From Coptis chinensis (taxonomy: Eukaryota; Streptophyta; Magnoliopsida; Ranunculales; Ranunculaceae), in NCBI GenBank assembly GCA_015680905.1, contig CM027382.1, positions 24,153,501 through 24,217,500 of the forward strand: 64,000 nucleotides of DNA. Direction: 5' to 3'. The position numbers and the translations under genes were made by a program. This document shows positions 44,891 through 55,407 of this stretch, in pieces (the stretch's first letter is position 1; each line of letters opens with the position of its first letter). Below the pieces are notes generated by a model. That model saw only the letters and a list, made by a program, of their open reading frames with translations. It did no database searches and was not told where the DNA came from.

Positions 44891-45343
44891 ATGGCGTATG
44901 AAAATTACAGCTTATGTAAAAAAAAAATGCTAAAGGAAATTCTAGAAGCAGGACTTAACATTCAACAAGATCCAGTCTACAACACAGAATTAGAGAGCGG
45001 ACAATTCAAAAGCACTGTGACATTAAAAGTACCAAAAGACTTATTCTTTAACAGTGAAGACGTCATAGTTAAAGAAATTGATGGAAGCCCAACATATTCT
45101 GTTGCAAAAGCAGAGGATTCAGCAGCTTTTCACGCAATACAGTTTATAAAGGATGAACGTGATATGGAAATTGAAAACTTCAATTTCAAAGAACTTATGA
45201 AGAAAAGAATAGAAGTTGAAGAGAAACAGAATCAACTCGATATCCTCAAAAATATTATGCTAGATTGTTTGGTTGATGATAAACATAACAAAGATAAAAT
45301 ATATTATCTCGAAAAACAAATTAAAGGAATGAAAGCCATGTAG
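44891..45343 (+). CDS. dsRBM-like plus coiled-coil protein, copy 2 (150 aa)
   Basis: The ATG at 44891 follows an intron-type acceptor (TATTGCAGATA). Residues 7-45 (CKKKMLKEILEAG, DPVYNTELESGQFKSTVTLK) and 60-90 (DGSPTYSVAKAEDSAAFHAI) follow the helix-strand-strand-strand-helix plan of plant DRB-type motifs, which read LQE...P.Y......FKATV.....SP.Y...KQAEHSAA..AL. The C-terminal 55 residues are a charged coiled coil (ELMKKRIEVEEKQNQLDILK). The canonical KKxAK of helix 2 is AKAEDSAA, so RNA contacts may be weak. It is intact and unrelated in sequence to the captured fragments nearby. The family is not recognised; it may be a whole small gene or a last exon. Confidence 0.6.
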   Translation: MAYENYSLCKKKMLKEILEAGLNIQQDPVYNTELESGQFKSTVTLKVPKDLFFNSEDVIVKEIDGSPTYSVAKAEDSAAFHAIQFIKDERDMEIENFNFKELMKKRIEVEEKQNQLDILKNIMLDCLVDDKHNKDKIYYLEKQIKGMKAM

Positions 45344-45837
45344 AGTTCCATAATAAAGAAAATAAAACCATGAGGATTATTACTTTAATACCAAAACTTT
45401 ATTATGTTGGTCACATAGTATTTTTTTAATGGCCGAGGTTTAATGCTTTTTATTTATGAAAGTTTGTAACTATTGAGTCCGTTAATTTTTAGTTTAAATT
45501 TATAATATTAGCACACTCGATTTTCAAATTTGACTACTTCAAGTTATATTGTGTTCGATATCGAAAAAAATATAAGTCATTTGTCACTTTTGGAGTAGGT
45601 ATTCGTATCATAGCAAGTGAATAATTGTAAATAATTGGATGCACTGAACATTCAACAATGTAAATACTGGACAGTGTCTTCCAAATATTAATGAGATAGT
45701 GAGGTCCTCCTTCAGTATTCTAATGCTAAATACCAGATGAACTTTAAAAAAAAAAAACACCATTGGTAGTGCGAAAGAATTAGGCAGTCAGCAACATTCT
45801 TAGATGTCTAGATTTTTTTAGTATTATCGGGGCAGTT
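45344..45837. other. 3' flank of copy 2, AT-rich
   Basis: Nothing recognised apart from possible polyadenylation context (AATAAAGAAAATAAAACC at 45351). Confidence 0.45.
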
Positions 45838-46300
45838 TTGCAATTCCATTATATAAACTCTCCTAAATCACCACAAATTACCACAAGAGCACAATCAATT
45901 ATGAGTTTCTTTACAATCCTAATGGGGATTCCAGCAGTCGTACTAAATAGTCCAAATGATGTCTGTAAAAGATCCTCCAGTGCTTCCTTGATCTCTTTTG
46001 ACTTTGGGTGCGTAATGTCACCAGCAAATAACTCATGTATAATCCAATACTCTGCTTCCATCAAGCTGCAGCCAGGTTTCTTTCTAACTCCTTTTTCTAT
46101 AATAAGGATTTCCATGGATCTGACAAACACCAAACAGTGCTCCACACACGCCTCAATAGGCATCGTCGCTACAAGGTTTAAGGCTTCTTCCAAGTGTCCA
46201 GCACGACCAAGAAGATCTACCATTACTACGTCACCCCATTTTGGAAGTCACTGCCCATGTGGCCAGGCTAACAACAATTCCAGCACAATGACTTGGTGGA
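45838..46300 (-). pseudogene. PPR (DYW-class) protein C-terminal fragment
   Basis: On minus the frame encodes MVDLLGRAGHLEEALNLVAT, then MPIEACVEH. After a deletion come GVRKKPGCSLMEAEYWIIHE, FAGDITHPKSKEIKEALEDL and FSTTAGIPIRIVKKL. These are the last PPR repeat, the E/E+ motif and the start of the DYW region (H.TAGTPIRI.KNLR.C.DCH) of plant organelle RNA-editing factors. The catalytic HxE and DYW parts are absent. The frame is open but clearly a deleted piece. Confidence 0.8.
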
Positions 46301-46937
46301 ACACTCAGCTGCAATGTGCCTGATAACAAAGCCAAGGAAAGATAACATATCCATATTAAATTTTTTGGATGTAAATGGAGGAGGAAAACACAGGGTAGGA
46401 AATAAAAATTATATTTTGTGGAATTAAGGTTTGTTATGATATTTTACATGAGTACAGAACATCATGTAGCTTTAGATATATAATTTCAATATCAAAATAA
46501 TGTTTATTTTCCGGATAAGCTAGAAAGCATCCTTATTACAATAGCTTTGACCAAAATTGAAAAATACTTAACAAACTTGGATCAGGTTTTGACACACTTA
46601 AGTTGTGATAGGAGCTGCTCTGTTCTGTACTCACTGAGTAATCAACAAAATGTCTATTGCAAGCATTAGGGCTCATCTTTGCTAATAACATGTGGCAGAG
46701 ACAATTTTGCTTTAGTTCTGCATGATAATGTGGTGAATATCTTTGATCTGCCCTTTCAACATGATCATTGGTTAAATAGCCATTCCTGCTCTTTGTACTC
46801 CCTCTAGATTGCCCAAAATCCATTTCCACAACCTTCACATTGTCTTCAATTAAAAAAATAATCTTCTACTTACTACAATGTGAACATAACATTTTTTTTC
46901 TTGGTTATCTTATACAAAAACACATAAAAGGATCACT
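46301..46937. other. Unassigned region
   Basis: A 100-codon open frame on minus (46838-46536; polar, Ser-rich) matches nothing I know. Confidence 0.4.
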
Positions 46938-47369
46938 ATGGAGATGAGAACAGAGCAATATTCAGGAGGGATTGAAGTGTCATTCAAACCCATGCTGGAA
47001 TAAATAATTAAAAAGCTAAATCTGGATCAACCTGTTTACGAAAGTTCAATACATAACAGAATGTACAATGCAAGCGTCAGGGTGAGAAATGATGTAATCG
47101 TCTGAAATCATAAGTTTTAAAGGATGACCATCAAAATTCATTGAAAAGACTGGAATATCAAACAACAAACAAAGTCAAGTTTTTTTTTTTATTTAATATG
47201 ATTTTTATATGTTATATATCACTAACTTTTTAAAGTTTAGGTTAGAAAAATTGAACCACGTCGAGGAATATCCAGTACAGATATTAGAAGTATTATTTTA
47301 GACAATACCAAACTCATGATCAAGGAGAATAAAGAACGGTACTCGAGTCTCAACAAATTCAATAAAAAG
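46938..47369 (+). pseudogene. dsRBM-like family, copy 3 (broken)
   Basis: ATG at 46938. The frame gives FKPMLE, a stop, then IIKKLNLDQPVYESSIHNRM and YNASVRVRNDVIV, aligning with the first half of copies 1 and 2 (ML.EI.......PVY......F..TV). After an intron-like AT-rich gap, 47240-47369 encodes a charged helix (DNTKLMIKENKERYSSLNKF) with a GTAAAC donor. The premature stop and missing helix 2 make it a pseudogene. Confidence 0.55.
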
Positions 47370-47813
47370 GTAAACATATTTAACATTTATATTTTTTTGG
47401 TTAATTGTAATTTTAAAGTGTTTTACTAACAATAAATTGATCTATAAATTTCAAATTTCAAAAACTTAACCCTCTAAAAAATATATTGATTATCTAAAGC
47501 CAATTATAAATAGGAAATGGTAGAGTTATGATTCTCTCTACGTAATTATCTGTTCAATCTTGGAGATGAGACGACTTATCAGACATTTTTACATATATGG
47601 AATCATATTTTTAGTAATAAATGTAATCATTTATCTTTGAAGAGATAAATTGCTCTAATCAGATATATTACAAAAATAAAATCAGAGATTAACTAATGGG
47701 TTTTATCAATGTCTGCTGCTTCCATTTTAATTTGAATGAGTGATTAAAAAAAAATCATATCTCATAGCTATGCATAGTTGCTAATATTTGTTAAAATAAT
47801 TTAATATAACGGC
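47370..47813. other. AT-rich DNA before Helitron terminus
   Basis: No gene or repeat recognised. Confidence 0.5.
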
Positions 47814-47844
47814 ACCCGTTCGTAGGACGGGTTCGAAAACTAGT
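47814..47844 (+). mobile_element. Helitron 3' terminus
   Basis: A six-pair GC-rich hairpin (ACCCGT/ACGGGT), TCGAAAA, then CTAG and a T. This matches the Helitron 3' rule (hairpin 5-12 nt before CTRR, insertion before T). Confidence 0.8.
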
Positions 47845-49002
47845 TCACCCTTTATTCCTCTATAAATGTCGAAATCCAAAGAAACTCGCACAATTAGGCT
47901 AAGTCCAATGGTAGGCAAAACATTAAATGTCACGTAAATTGTGATCTAAAGGTACGTCAAAACGCTAACCCGCCAACGCTATCGGTATAAGTTTTGCTAT
48001 GTATACCGTCAATTTTAACAATATAGAGTATGCTCTGCACGCCAGAACGAGTGGCAACTAGAGAAAAAATTTGAAAGAAATTTACACGCCTCTATGGGTA
48101 GCAGCTAGAATTTCCAAATAAATCGATTTAATCTCCAAATAACTCTACATGCCTATCACTGTGGCGGTTAGAATTTCCACTCATAATTTCCACCCGCCAC
48201 TCAAGATATTAGCTAAAAGACTATTTGCTGAAGTTGGCGATAGTTATCACCCCATAGCTCAAGGTGTCGTTGAATCCATCCTTACCAAGTACGTGAGCTG
48301 AAACTAATTTCTATAAATCTCCACATCTAATGCTACCCTCCTTGGTTTTGTTAATACTGCCATTTCGTGAGACTTAGTTAGATGATGATGCTAATTTATC
48401 AATACCATAATAATCTGAGTGGAAACTTACTACCTTTTAACCCCTATTCTCTCTCTCCTGATGTTTTCAATCAATGAATTAAATATATGAAATTATCAAC
48501 TCCAGAGTTTCAATAAAATTAAAACTTAAAAACAAAATTATAGAAATAGAAGAAAAATCATACATGTTTGTGGAAGTGGGTGTTGTATCGGCAAGAGATT
48601 GAAGAATTGGGCAGGAAAAGAAATAAAAAAAATACTAGAGATTTGAATAGTTTTGGTTAATTTTCTTTTATTGTTTTTCTTATGTTTATTTGTTGAATTT
48701 CGATGATAAAGAGAGCACAGATGGGAGAAAGGGCAAAAGAGTAAAGAGAAACTTTCATACGCCAAAGGCAATGACAGCTGAGAGAAAAAAAATTGTTTTG
48801 CACCGGCCCTCTCCAATGGCGGCTAGAATTGGAAAAAAAAAAAAACGTGTTTTGCACCGGCCCTCGCCACTGGCGGCTAGAATTGAAAAAAATAAAAGGT
48901 TAACTAGTATTACCCCCTACTAGATGAGCCAAGTTGACCGTGTTTTTTTTTTTTGTGTGTATTCAGGGGGGAGACCCTAATTTCCACATCTAGTTGGGGG
49001 AC

Positions 49003-49010
49003 GCTAAAAC
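49003..49010. repeat. TSD of hAT element B (GCTAAAAC), left copy
   Basis: GCTAAAAC is repeated at 53181-53188. Confidence 0.93.
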
Positions 49011-49439
49011 TAGGGGTGTGCATAAAACCGACATAACCGACGAATTGGACCGAACCGAATGGTTTGGATAGGTTTTCTATTCTAGTTGGTTCGGTTCGGT
49101 TCGGTTAAATATTATGGAAAATCGATGGGTTCAATCGGTCGCCAGTTTTCAAAGATCAAATCCACTAAAAACCGAACCGACCCGCTTATTGCTTGGCTTT
49201 CTAAAACTATTAGGCTGTGTTTGATAAGAGCTGTGGCAAATGCAAATTTTGTCACCATTTGCCAGTAACAAATTTGCTATGTGACAATTGCAAATAACTT
49301 GTGGCAAATTAAATTTGCCACTGTTTGATGATACTGTGGTAAATATCATTTGCTCTTATTTGCAACCATTTGCTGCTGTTTGATTGTCCCAATTTGCCAT
49401 GACAAATATTTCATTTTTTCATTTTTTGTGCTTTTAAAA

Positions 49440-50880
49440 TATTTGAGATTTAAAAATTATAGCTACTCTTATTTGTAAATTTATTTTATTTATATATGGT
49501 TCCATTGAAAGACACGATGTTAATCTCTTAGCTACTACCGTCGTATGCCTACTACCGTCGTATGCAAGACACAAGTTTACTATGTAGATGGATTTGATAA
49601 AACGTTTAAAGTCAAAGTCCCAGGTGAATCTCCTTTTGAATCTTCCAAATCCAAAGTGATAGGTTCATGTAATTGGATAGTTTCAACACTTTAAATCAAA
49701 GGTATATACGCATACTGCATGTCTCCAACATTGCAAAATTAATCGTCCCTAATTTCTAGTATTTTTCTAAACCGTAATTGAAAAGTTTCCAACATTCATG
49801 TACTCAGTAGTGAAAGGTCTAAAAATCGGCAAAGGTGCTCTCGAGTATGCAATTTGTTTAAATGAATTCGAAGATGATGAATTCGAAGATGATGAAACGC
49901 TTAGGCCAATTAACCCTACTTATTAATAGCAACTGGTCACAATTTCACAATGCTATCAACTAATCATCAAGAGAAAGAGCTCATTTTCTTGCACCCAAGT
50001 CCAAACACCCTTTTTTCGACTTAGCTTAACTAATATTACATAAAAATAGCACTCTAATACACAATACGAAACCCATGCTTGCATGAGTGCAGCAATCACA
50101 CTTTATGACTTAGCAGGAACCAAACTTTAAGTTACAAGAAACAAAAGATGATTGATGTGGTCATTAGAATTGTATGTTAGCAGTATTGCAGGCTTTCTAC
50201 CTTAAGTTCTTGCCTTCAAAGGTCTAACCAAACTTCCAACTAGGGGGCGCAACATGGCAAGCGGTAGAGGTACGTCCATCACTTCTTGTGACTCTCAAGA
50301 ATTAAAGTTATTATTTCTTCATTGATTTTTACCATGCCATTAGTGGAGTTAAACATCTCTAGATTAGGGACTAGGGAGGGAGTAAACTTATATCTGAGAG
50401 TATACCATACATAATCGACATGATTCTCAAGTTAAAATATATAGACGCAATACTTTATTTGTAACATCTGGAAGTTCACTTTAGACTTATAGAAGAATTG
50501 TTCCTAGAAACAATTTGTAGAATCCTTTCATCCATCTTCCAATTTTATATAACGATACCAAAAAAAATAAAAATGAACAGACGTATACATCAACTTGCGT
50601 AAGTGAAGTGTCAGTGTGTTCACTTGAGTACATCAAAGACAGTGGCCAACCCTTCCTCAGCTCGTTGTGAAAGGGATGTAGGACAATGTGCTGGTAAATC
50701 ACAGTGAACAAAACTCTGCCATTTCAGTTAGGCATTCACCATAATGCTACATCCTACTGAGAGAGTTGAAACAATTGAAAGCACTATTACTATGAGAATG
50801 AAACATTCTGAAATGAAAGCAAACATGTTACTGCATGCGGCTATAATACATAAAGGACGATACAAAAGTTTACCCTAGAT
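49440..50880. other. Interior of nested Harbinger, no gene recognised
   Basis: AT-rich; no family recognised. Confidence 0.5.
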
Positions 50881-50929
50881 GGAGCAGCAGCAACAACATC
50901 AGCAACAGAGCAACAACACCCAACAGCAG

Positions 50930-51440
50930 CAGCATCACACACCACCAGTCACCACCACACACACCAGTCACTACCAGTCCACACACACCACCACCAGTCA
51001 CTACACACACCACTAGTCACTACACACACCACCACCAGTTGACACACACCACCACCAGTCCACACACACACACACGTCACACACAGCACAACAGTCACTA
51101 CACACAGCACAACAGTCACTACACACACCACCACCACACACCACCACCAGTTGACACACACACCACCATCAGTCCACACACACACACACGTCACTGCACG
51201 CCTACACACAAACACACCAGTCCACACAGCACACACACACACCCCCACCACATACAGTAGTCACCACTAGTCCACACACACACACACCAGTCACTACACG
51301 TCTACACACATGCACACCAGTCACTACATACACACACGCCAGTCCACACAACACCCACAAGAGTCCACACACCAGCAAGCACAAACACACACTCCTATAA
51401 TCATGCAAAATGCAGAACCACATGCACGCATACAACCATA
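50930..51440. repeat. CA/ACC-rich minisatellite
   Basis: About 500 bp are built from variable units of CACCACCAGTC, CACACACACAC and ACTACACACAGCACAACAGTC. Repeat lengths are irregular and no spacer is unique, so it is not a CRISPR array. The plus strand is almost free of G, so both strands show long false open frames. Confidence 0.9.
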
Positions 51441-52400
51441 CACAATCACACTGCCATAAATAAACCTATGATAAGAAAGAAAAAGGATCCTGGTGGATTT
51501 GAAACACCATCACCTGGGATGCATGAAGATGCATTCCAACTCCCAAGAGCTCTCCCATTTTAGCTAAAGATCCATTATGTATTTTTAAAGTTAAGTACAA
51601 AAACACACAAACTAACCCAACAATTGCTATTAGTTAAATCCAGAACTGCGTCTCTCACAACATGGTATGTCTGCCTCCCACCATTATGTTCACAAATCAC
51701 ACCCCTCTTCTTCTTCTTCTTCTTCTTTAAACCATGAGATTACCATTTAAGTTATTTACACCAAAGCATACAATTTCTATGATAAAATTTAGTGACAAAT
51801 AAACTCAACAAATGTGAATCAAATAAAATCGAAGAAAAACATAATATAAGAATGGTCTGGGAAGTCACATGAGCTTGCACAGTCTTTCAAGAATGTAAAC
51901 GAATTCGTTCTAGAATATCAGATTGTCATTTTCATATAAAATACTGAATTCGTAGCACCAACAGCTAAACTAACATACTTTCAAAGTCAAGACAGGTGAA
52001 CTAATAACTTTTATACTAGTGTATAATATGATCAATTCTTACTATTGTTATGTTGAATTAATTAATTAACAACTAGAGTTAGAATTAAAAATTAGTAGAT
52101 TCATGCTATTAAATTATAAACACCTAGCAATTTAATCAAAATAGTGGTTAAACATGGGTATTGAATTCAAACCAAATCAAGAGAGAGAGAGAGATGGAAC
52201 TGAGACACTCACATAAAAACTACTCAACAACTTTATAAGTTCATTGATAGCACCTCTAGCTCCATCTAGAGCGCTGTGTAAAAGAGAAGTTTTTTGTTGA
52301 GAGAATCAATCGAGAGAGAGAAAAAGAAAATGTTTTCCCAATGGCAAAAAGATTTGAAAGAAATCCACGGCAGGCGACTCCATTGTTGTTCTTCGCGAAG
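51441..52400. other. Interior of nested Harbinger, right part
   Basis: Contains a CTT microsatellite (51709-51727) and GA-rich tracts. No gene recognised. Confidence 0.5.
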
Positions 52401-53198
52401 GGAGAGAGAGTGAGATTTTGTTTTTTCTTTTTTGCTTTGTGGCGTAAAATTTGCCATCAAAATCATGGCGGCAAATCCAAAAAATATTTGCCATGGTAAA
52501 AAAACATGTTAAATAGGGATATCAAACACAACCTTAGTTTCTAACCCTTAGATTTGCGAGATCTATTCGTAGCCATTAGATCTTGAGATAAAAGATAACA
52601 AAAAAACCCTACTCATAACTTCATCTCTCTCATCTACTAGCCGCCCCCACTCCTACTTTCCTCCATTTTTCCCTTATCACATTTTCTCTTTTTTCTTTAA
52701 GTTAGTATGTGGTTTACTCTCTTTTTCTTCTCCTTCTTCTTTATTTATTTTTTTATTTTAATTGTTGGTAGATCAAAAAAATATCACTCCTTCATTAATT
52801 TTGGTTGGTGCTTTGAATAAAAAAGCATTGAAAGCCATTGAAAGCAATTCAAGAATGAGTTACAACACTACCAAAAAGATTATGAAATCAATTTTTTTAA
52901 AGATAGATGATTTTTTTTTTTTTTGCTTAATATACCTTTAAAATTTAAAAATTGGGTTTTTTTTCTTTGCCTAAAATCACTTGATCTGAATGATCAAATT
53001 TTAATATTTACGTTTTTTTTTTGGAGATATCTTGGAATCTGTTTTGTAACCGCAAAAACCGACGAACCGACCCAATTTTTTCGGATCGGTTTCCAATTTG
53101 AGATCAGGTCGGTTCGGATTCATATACTGTTAAACCGACTTGGTCCGTTTTACTCCAAACCCGACCCGTGCACACCCCTAGCTAAAACCCATCTCTTA

Positions 53199-55067
53199 AG
53201 CTAAGTCCAATGGTTTGGTGCGTGAAAACACCAAATCACACTAGTATAGTAGATAGGATTAGTGGGATGGCGTTTGTGTGTCTAATGGGTTTTAGGGTTT
53301 TAGCACATAAGAGTAAACAAATTATTTTTTTCTGATTCTAGCCGCCATTGGAGATGGCGGGTGCAAAATAATTTTTATTTTCTCTGGCCGCTATTGCCTT
53401 TGGCGTATGGAAGTTTCTCTTAACTCTTTTGTCCTTTCTCCCATCTGTTGCTCTCTTTATCATCGAAATTCAACAAATAAATAAGAAAAACAGTAAAAGA
53501 AATTTAACCAAAACTCTTGCTATTCAAATCTCCCGAATTTTTTATTTCTTTTCCCGCCCAATTCTTCAATCTCTTGTCGATACAACACCCACTTCTGCAA
53601 ACAGGTATAATACGGAGTGGGATAAAATTAAAGAACAATTTGAGAATCAGAAGATGATACGGAGTTTTACAGAGGCACAAATTATGAGAAGTGTTACAAA
53701 TCGTTGGTAACTTATAAATAAAACAGTTACTTTATTTCGTGGATGTTTGAATCAAGCAGAGGATATGAACAGATCAGGAACTAATGAAATGGACATTGTA
53801 AGCTATTATATATATATATCAATTATTTAGCTATAATATATTTGATTAAACTCAAACTATTTATTTTTATTTTTTTTTACAGATGGAGCAAGCAAGGAAG
53901 TTGTATGTCACCAAGTCTTCAGATAATAAACCCTTCAAATTTGATAATGCGTGGTTTATTTTGAAAAACTACGAAAAACGGGCGCGACATTCAATTCCAA
54001 CTACACCTTGTTTCTCTCAAACTAATTTTCATAACGGGTCTCCAACTCCATTAAACGAACAAAATGGCATGGAGGAAACACTTGATTATGAAATGCAAGG
54101 ACCTGGTTCATCAAAAAGACCGGATTGTGGAAGAGACAAATCAAAACAAAAAGAAAGAGTTGACAATCAAAATGAAACTTCTCTCAAAGAATTAGCGTGA
54201 CAATCTCAACGAGCGATGGAAGCCATTAAGGCAGTGACTGACTATGGGAAAAAATTCTATGAAAGTGAAGCATCTAATCCTTTAAGGATTAAACTTGCAA
54301 AAAAAAAAAAAATTACGTGAGACAGTGGCATGGCAAAAGAAGTTTATGAACACAAATACATCGACTATGACACCTCAATAAAAAGAATGGTACAAAAACG
54401 CAAAGAAACAAATTTTGAAAGATCAAACTCTTTGCAATGCACGAACTGCTTCAAGAAATTTGCACTTTGAAGAATACGGGGAAGAAAGCGATTGATTAAT
54501 TTGATTAAGTATTTTAAATGTTTCGTACGTATTTGATGCATTTTTAATGTATTCCCTTTTAATTTGTTTTTTTTTTTTCAATAAATATTTTATTTTAATA
54601 ATTAATTAAGTTGTTGCGAATCGGAATAAATTTAATCTTAAAATTGAAATTAGAACAAAGAAATACAACTAAAGCAAAAAAAATATATAAAAGGGTAGGA
54701 TAGAATGGTAATTGCACAAACTAATTTATTAAAAAAACTTAAAATAGAGAATTCAATTCTAACCGCTATAGTGAGTGGCGGGTGGAAATATGAATTGAAA
54801 TTCTAACCGCCACAGTGAGTGGCGTGTAGAGTTATTTCGAAATTAAATAGAAATTCTAACCGCTACCACAAAGTGTACAGATTTATTTGGAATTTTTTCT
54901 CTAGTCGCCATTCATTTTGGCGTGCAGAGCATACGCTATATCGTTAAAAATGACTGTATACATAGCGAAATTTATAACAATAGCATTGGCCGGTTAACGT
55001 TTTAACGTACCATTGGATCACATTTTACGGGAAAATTTGGTGTTTTGCCGCACCATTGGACTTAGCC
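53199..55067 (+). mobile_element. PIF/Harbinger element carrying only ORF1
   Basis: The left end AGCTAAGTCCAATGG has TTA before it (53196-53198); the right end CCATTGGACTTAGCC has TTA after it (55068-55070). It contains a decayed Myb/NAM-associated ORF1 and no DDE transposase. Confidence 0.8.
53590..54490 (+). pseudogene. Harbinger ORF1 (Myb-like / NAM-associated protein), broken
   Basis: The first block (to 53799) gives FTEAQIMRSVTNRW, a stop, LINKTVTLFRGCLNQAEDMN and RSGTNEMDI. After an intron (GTAAGC...ACAG) the block from 53882 gives EQARKLYVTKSSDNKPFKFD, then NAWFILKN. This is the layout of plant ORF1 proteins, often annotated as NAM-associated or glutathione-S-transferase-T3-like. Downstream, after a stop at 54198, MNTNTSTMTPQ and KEWYKNAKKQILKDQ are the family C-terminus. 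In active elements ORF1 binds DNA and brings the transposase. Here it has several stops. Confidence 0.8.
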
Positions 55068-55070
55068 TTA

Positions 55071-55399
55071 CACTATATGATAGCCGGGTTTTCAAAACCC
55101 CTTTCCACTATTGTCACTTAAATTATATAATTGTCCCCCATTTCCCCCATTGAAATTAGAATAAGCCCTCTTTTATTAATAATTTAGAAAAACCTCCCTA
55201 ATATCACTTAAATAACATGATTATTCTCTATTAAAAAAAAAAGAAAAAAGAAAGAAAGTGAGCCTCCCCTATATAATTATAATTACCAATTAGAATTAGA
55301 ATCCAAATAAACCATACTAACTATAGATCTCGAATGACGAGTTTCAAGACTAGAAAAAAAAAAACCGATGCTTAGCATGGTTTACATATTTGTTCGACA
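55071..55399. other. AT-rich DNA after Harbinger
   Basis: No gene. CTCGAATGACGAG followed by TTTCAAGACTAG near 55330-55354 looks like a weak Helitron 3' end, but A follows instead of T. Confidence 0.45.
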
Positions 55400-55407
55400 C
55401 ATAAACT
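55400..55407. repeat. TSD of hAT-type MITE C (CATAAACT), left copy
   Basis: CATAAACT is repeated at 56079-56086. Confidence 0.9.

Larger units (their letters stand above)
31684..47843 (+). mobile_element. Candidate gene-capturing Helitron (or stacked Helitrons)
   Basis: The right border is clear: a hairpin ACCCGT-TCGTAGG-ACGGGT (47814-47832), seven bases, CTAG (47840-47843), then T, the Helitron 3' pattern. The left border is less sure. TCTTTATATATATATAATAG at 31684 and the CCACGTAGGCAAATTTTAAG that follows look like plant Helitron 5' ends, but the base before is not A. A similar head occurs near 34340. Between the borders lie fragments of at least nine unrelated host genes, many keeping splice borders, on both strands, as in gene-capturing Helitrons of maize. 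No Rep/helicase is seen, so it would be non-autonomous. Confidence 0.55.
49213..52533. mobile_element. PIF/Harbinger-type element nested in hAT B (3.3 kb)
   Basis: GGCTGTGTTTGATA at the left and TATCAAACACAACC at the right form an inverted pair flanked by TTA (49210-49212 and 52534-52536). The ends contain inverted repeats of AAATTTGCCA/TGGCAAAT units. No transposase or Myb-like ORF is recognised. It carries the minisatellite at 50930-51440. Confidence 0.85.
49011..53180. mobile_element. hAT-type element B (4.17 kb with nested insert)
   Basis: The termini TAGGGGTGTGCA and TGCACACCCCTA have perfect 8-bp duplications GCTAAAAC outside. The subterminal arms are rich in ACCGAACCGA-like units, as in element A. 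After removing the Harbinger insert at 49213-52533 about 850 bp remain, so it is non-autonomous. No transposase was seen. Confidence 0.92.
47897..55067. mobile_element. PIF/Harbinger composite with long inverted ends
   Basis: GGCTAAGTCCAATGG at 47897 and its inverse ending at 55067 are each flanked by TTA (47894-47896 and 55068-55070). The terminal 300 bp or so on both sides are imperfect inverted copies (shared CTCTGCACGCC, TTCTAACCGC and TGTGGCGG). Further in, 48530-48900 is the inverted counterpart of 53330-53600. The simplest reading is an inverted, 5'-damaged copy (47897-49002) next to a complete forward one (53199-55067), with a hAT element between. Whether the two ever moved as one unit is open. 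Confidence 0.7.

Noticed and set aside
50949-51435. Cys/Val-rich and His/Thr-rich open frames, and a CRISPR-like look
   Set aside because: Both frames come from the CA/ACC minisatellite. Unit lengths vary and there are no unique spacers, so it is neither a gene nor CRISPR.
55330-55354. Second Helitron 3' end (hairpin plus CTAG)
   Set aside because: The hairpin is short (CTCG/CGAG) and the next base is A, not T; no matching 5' end was seen.
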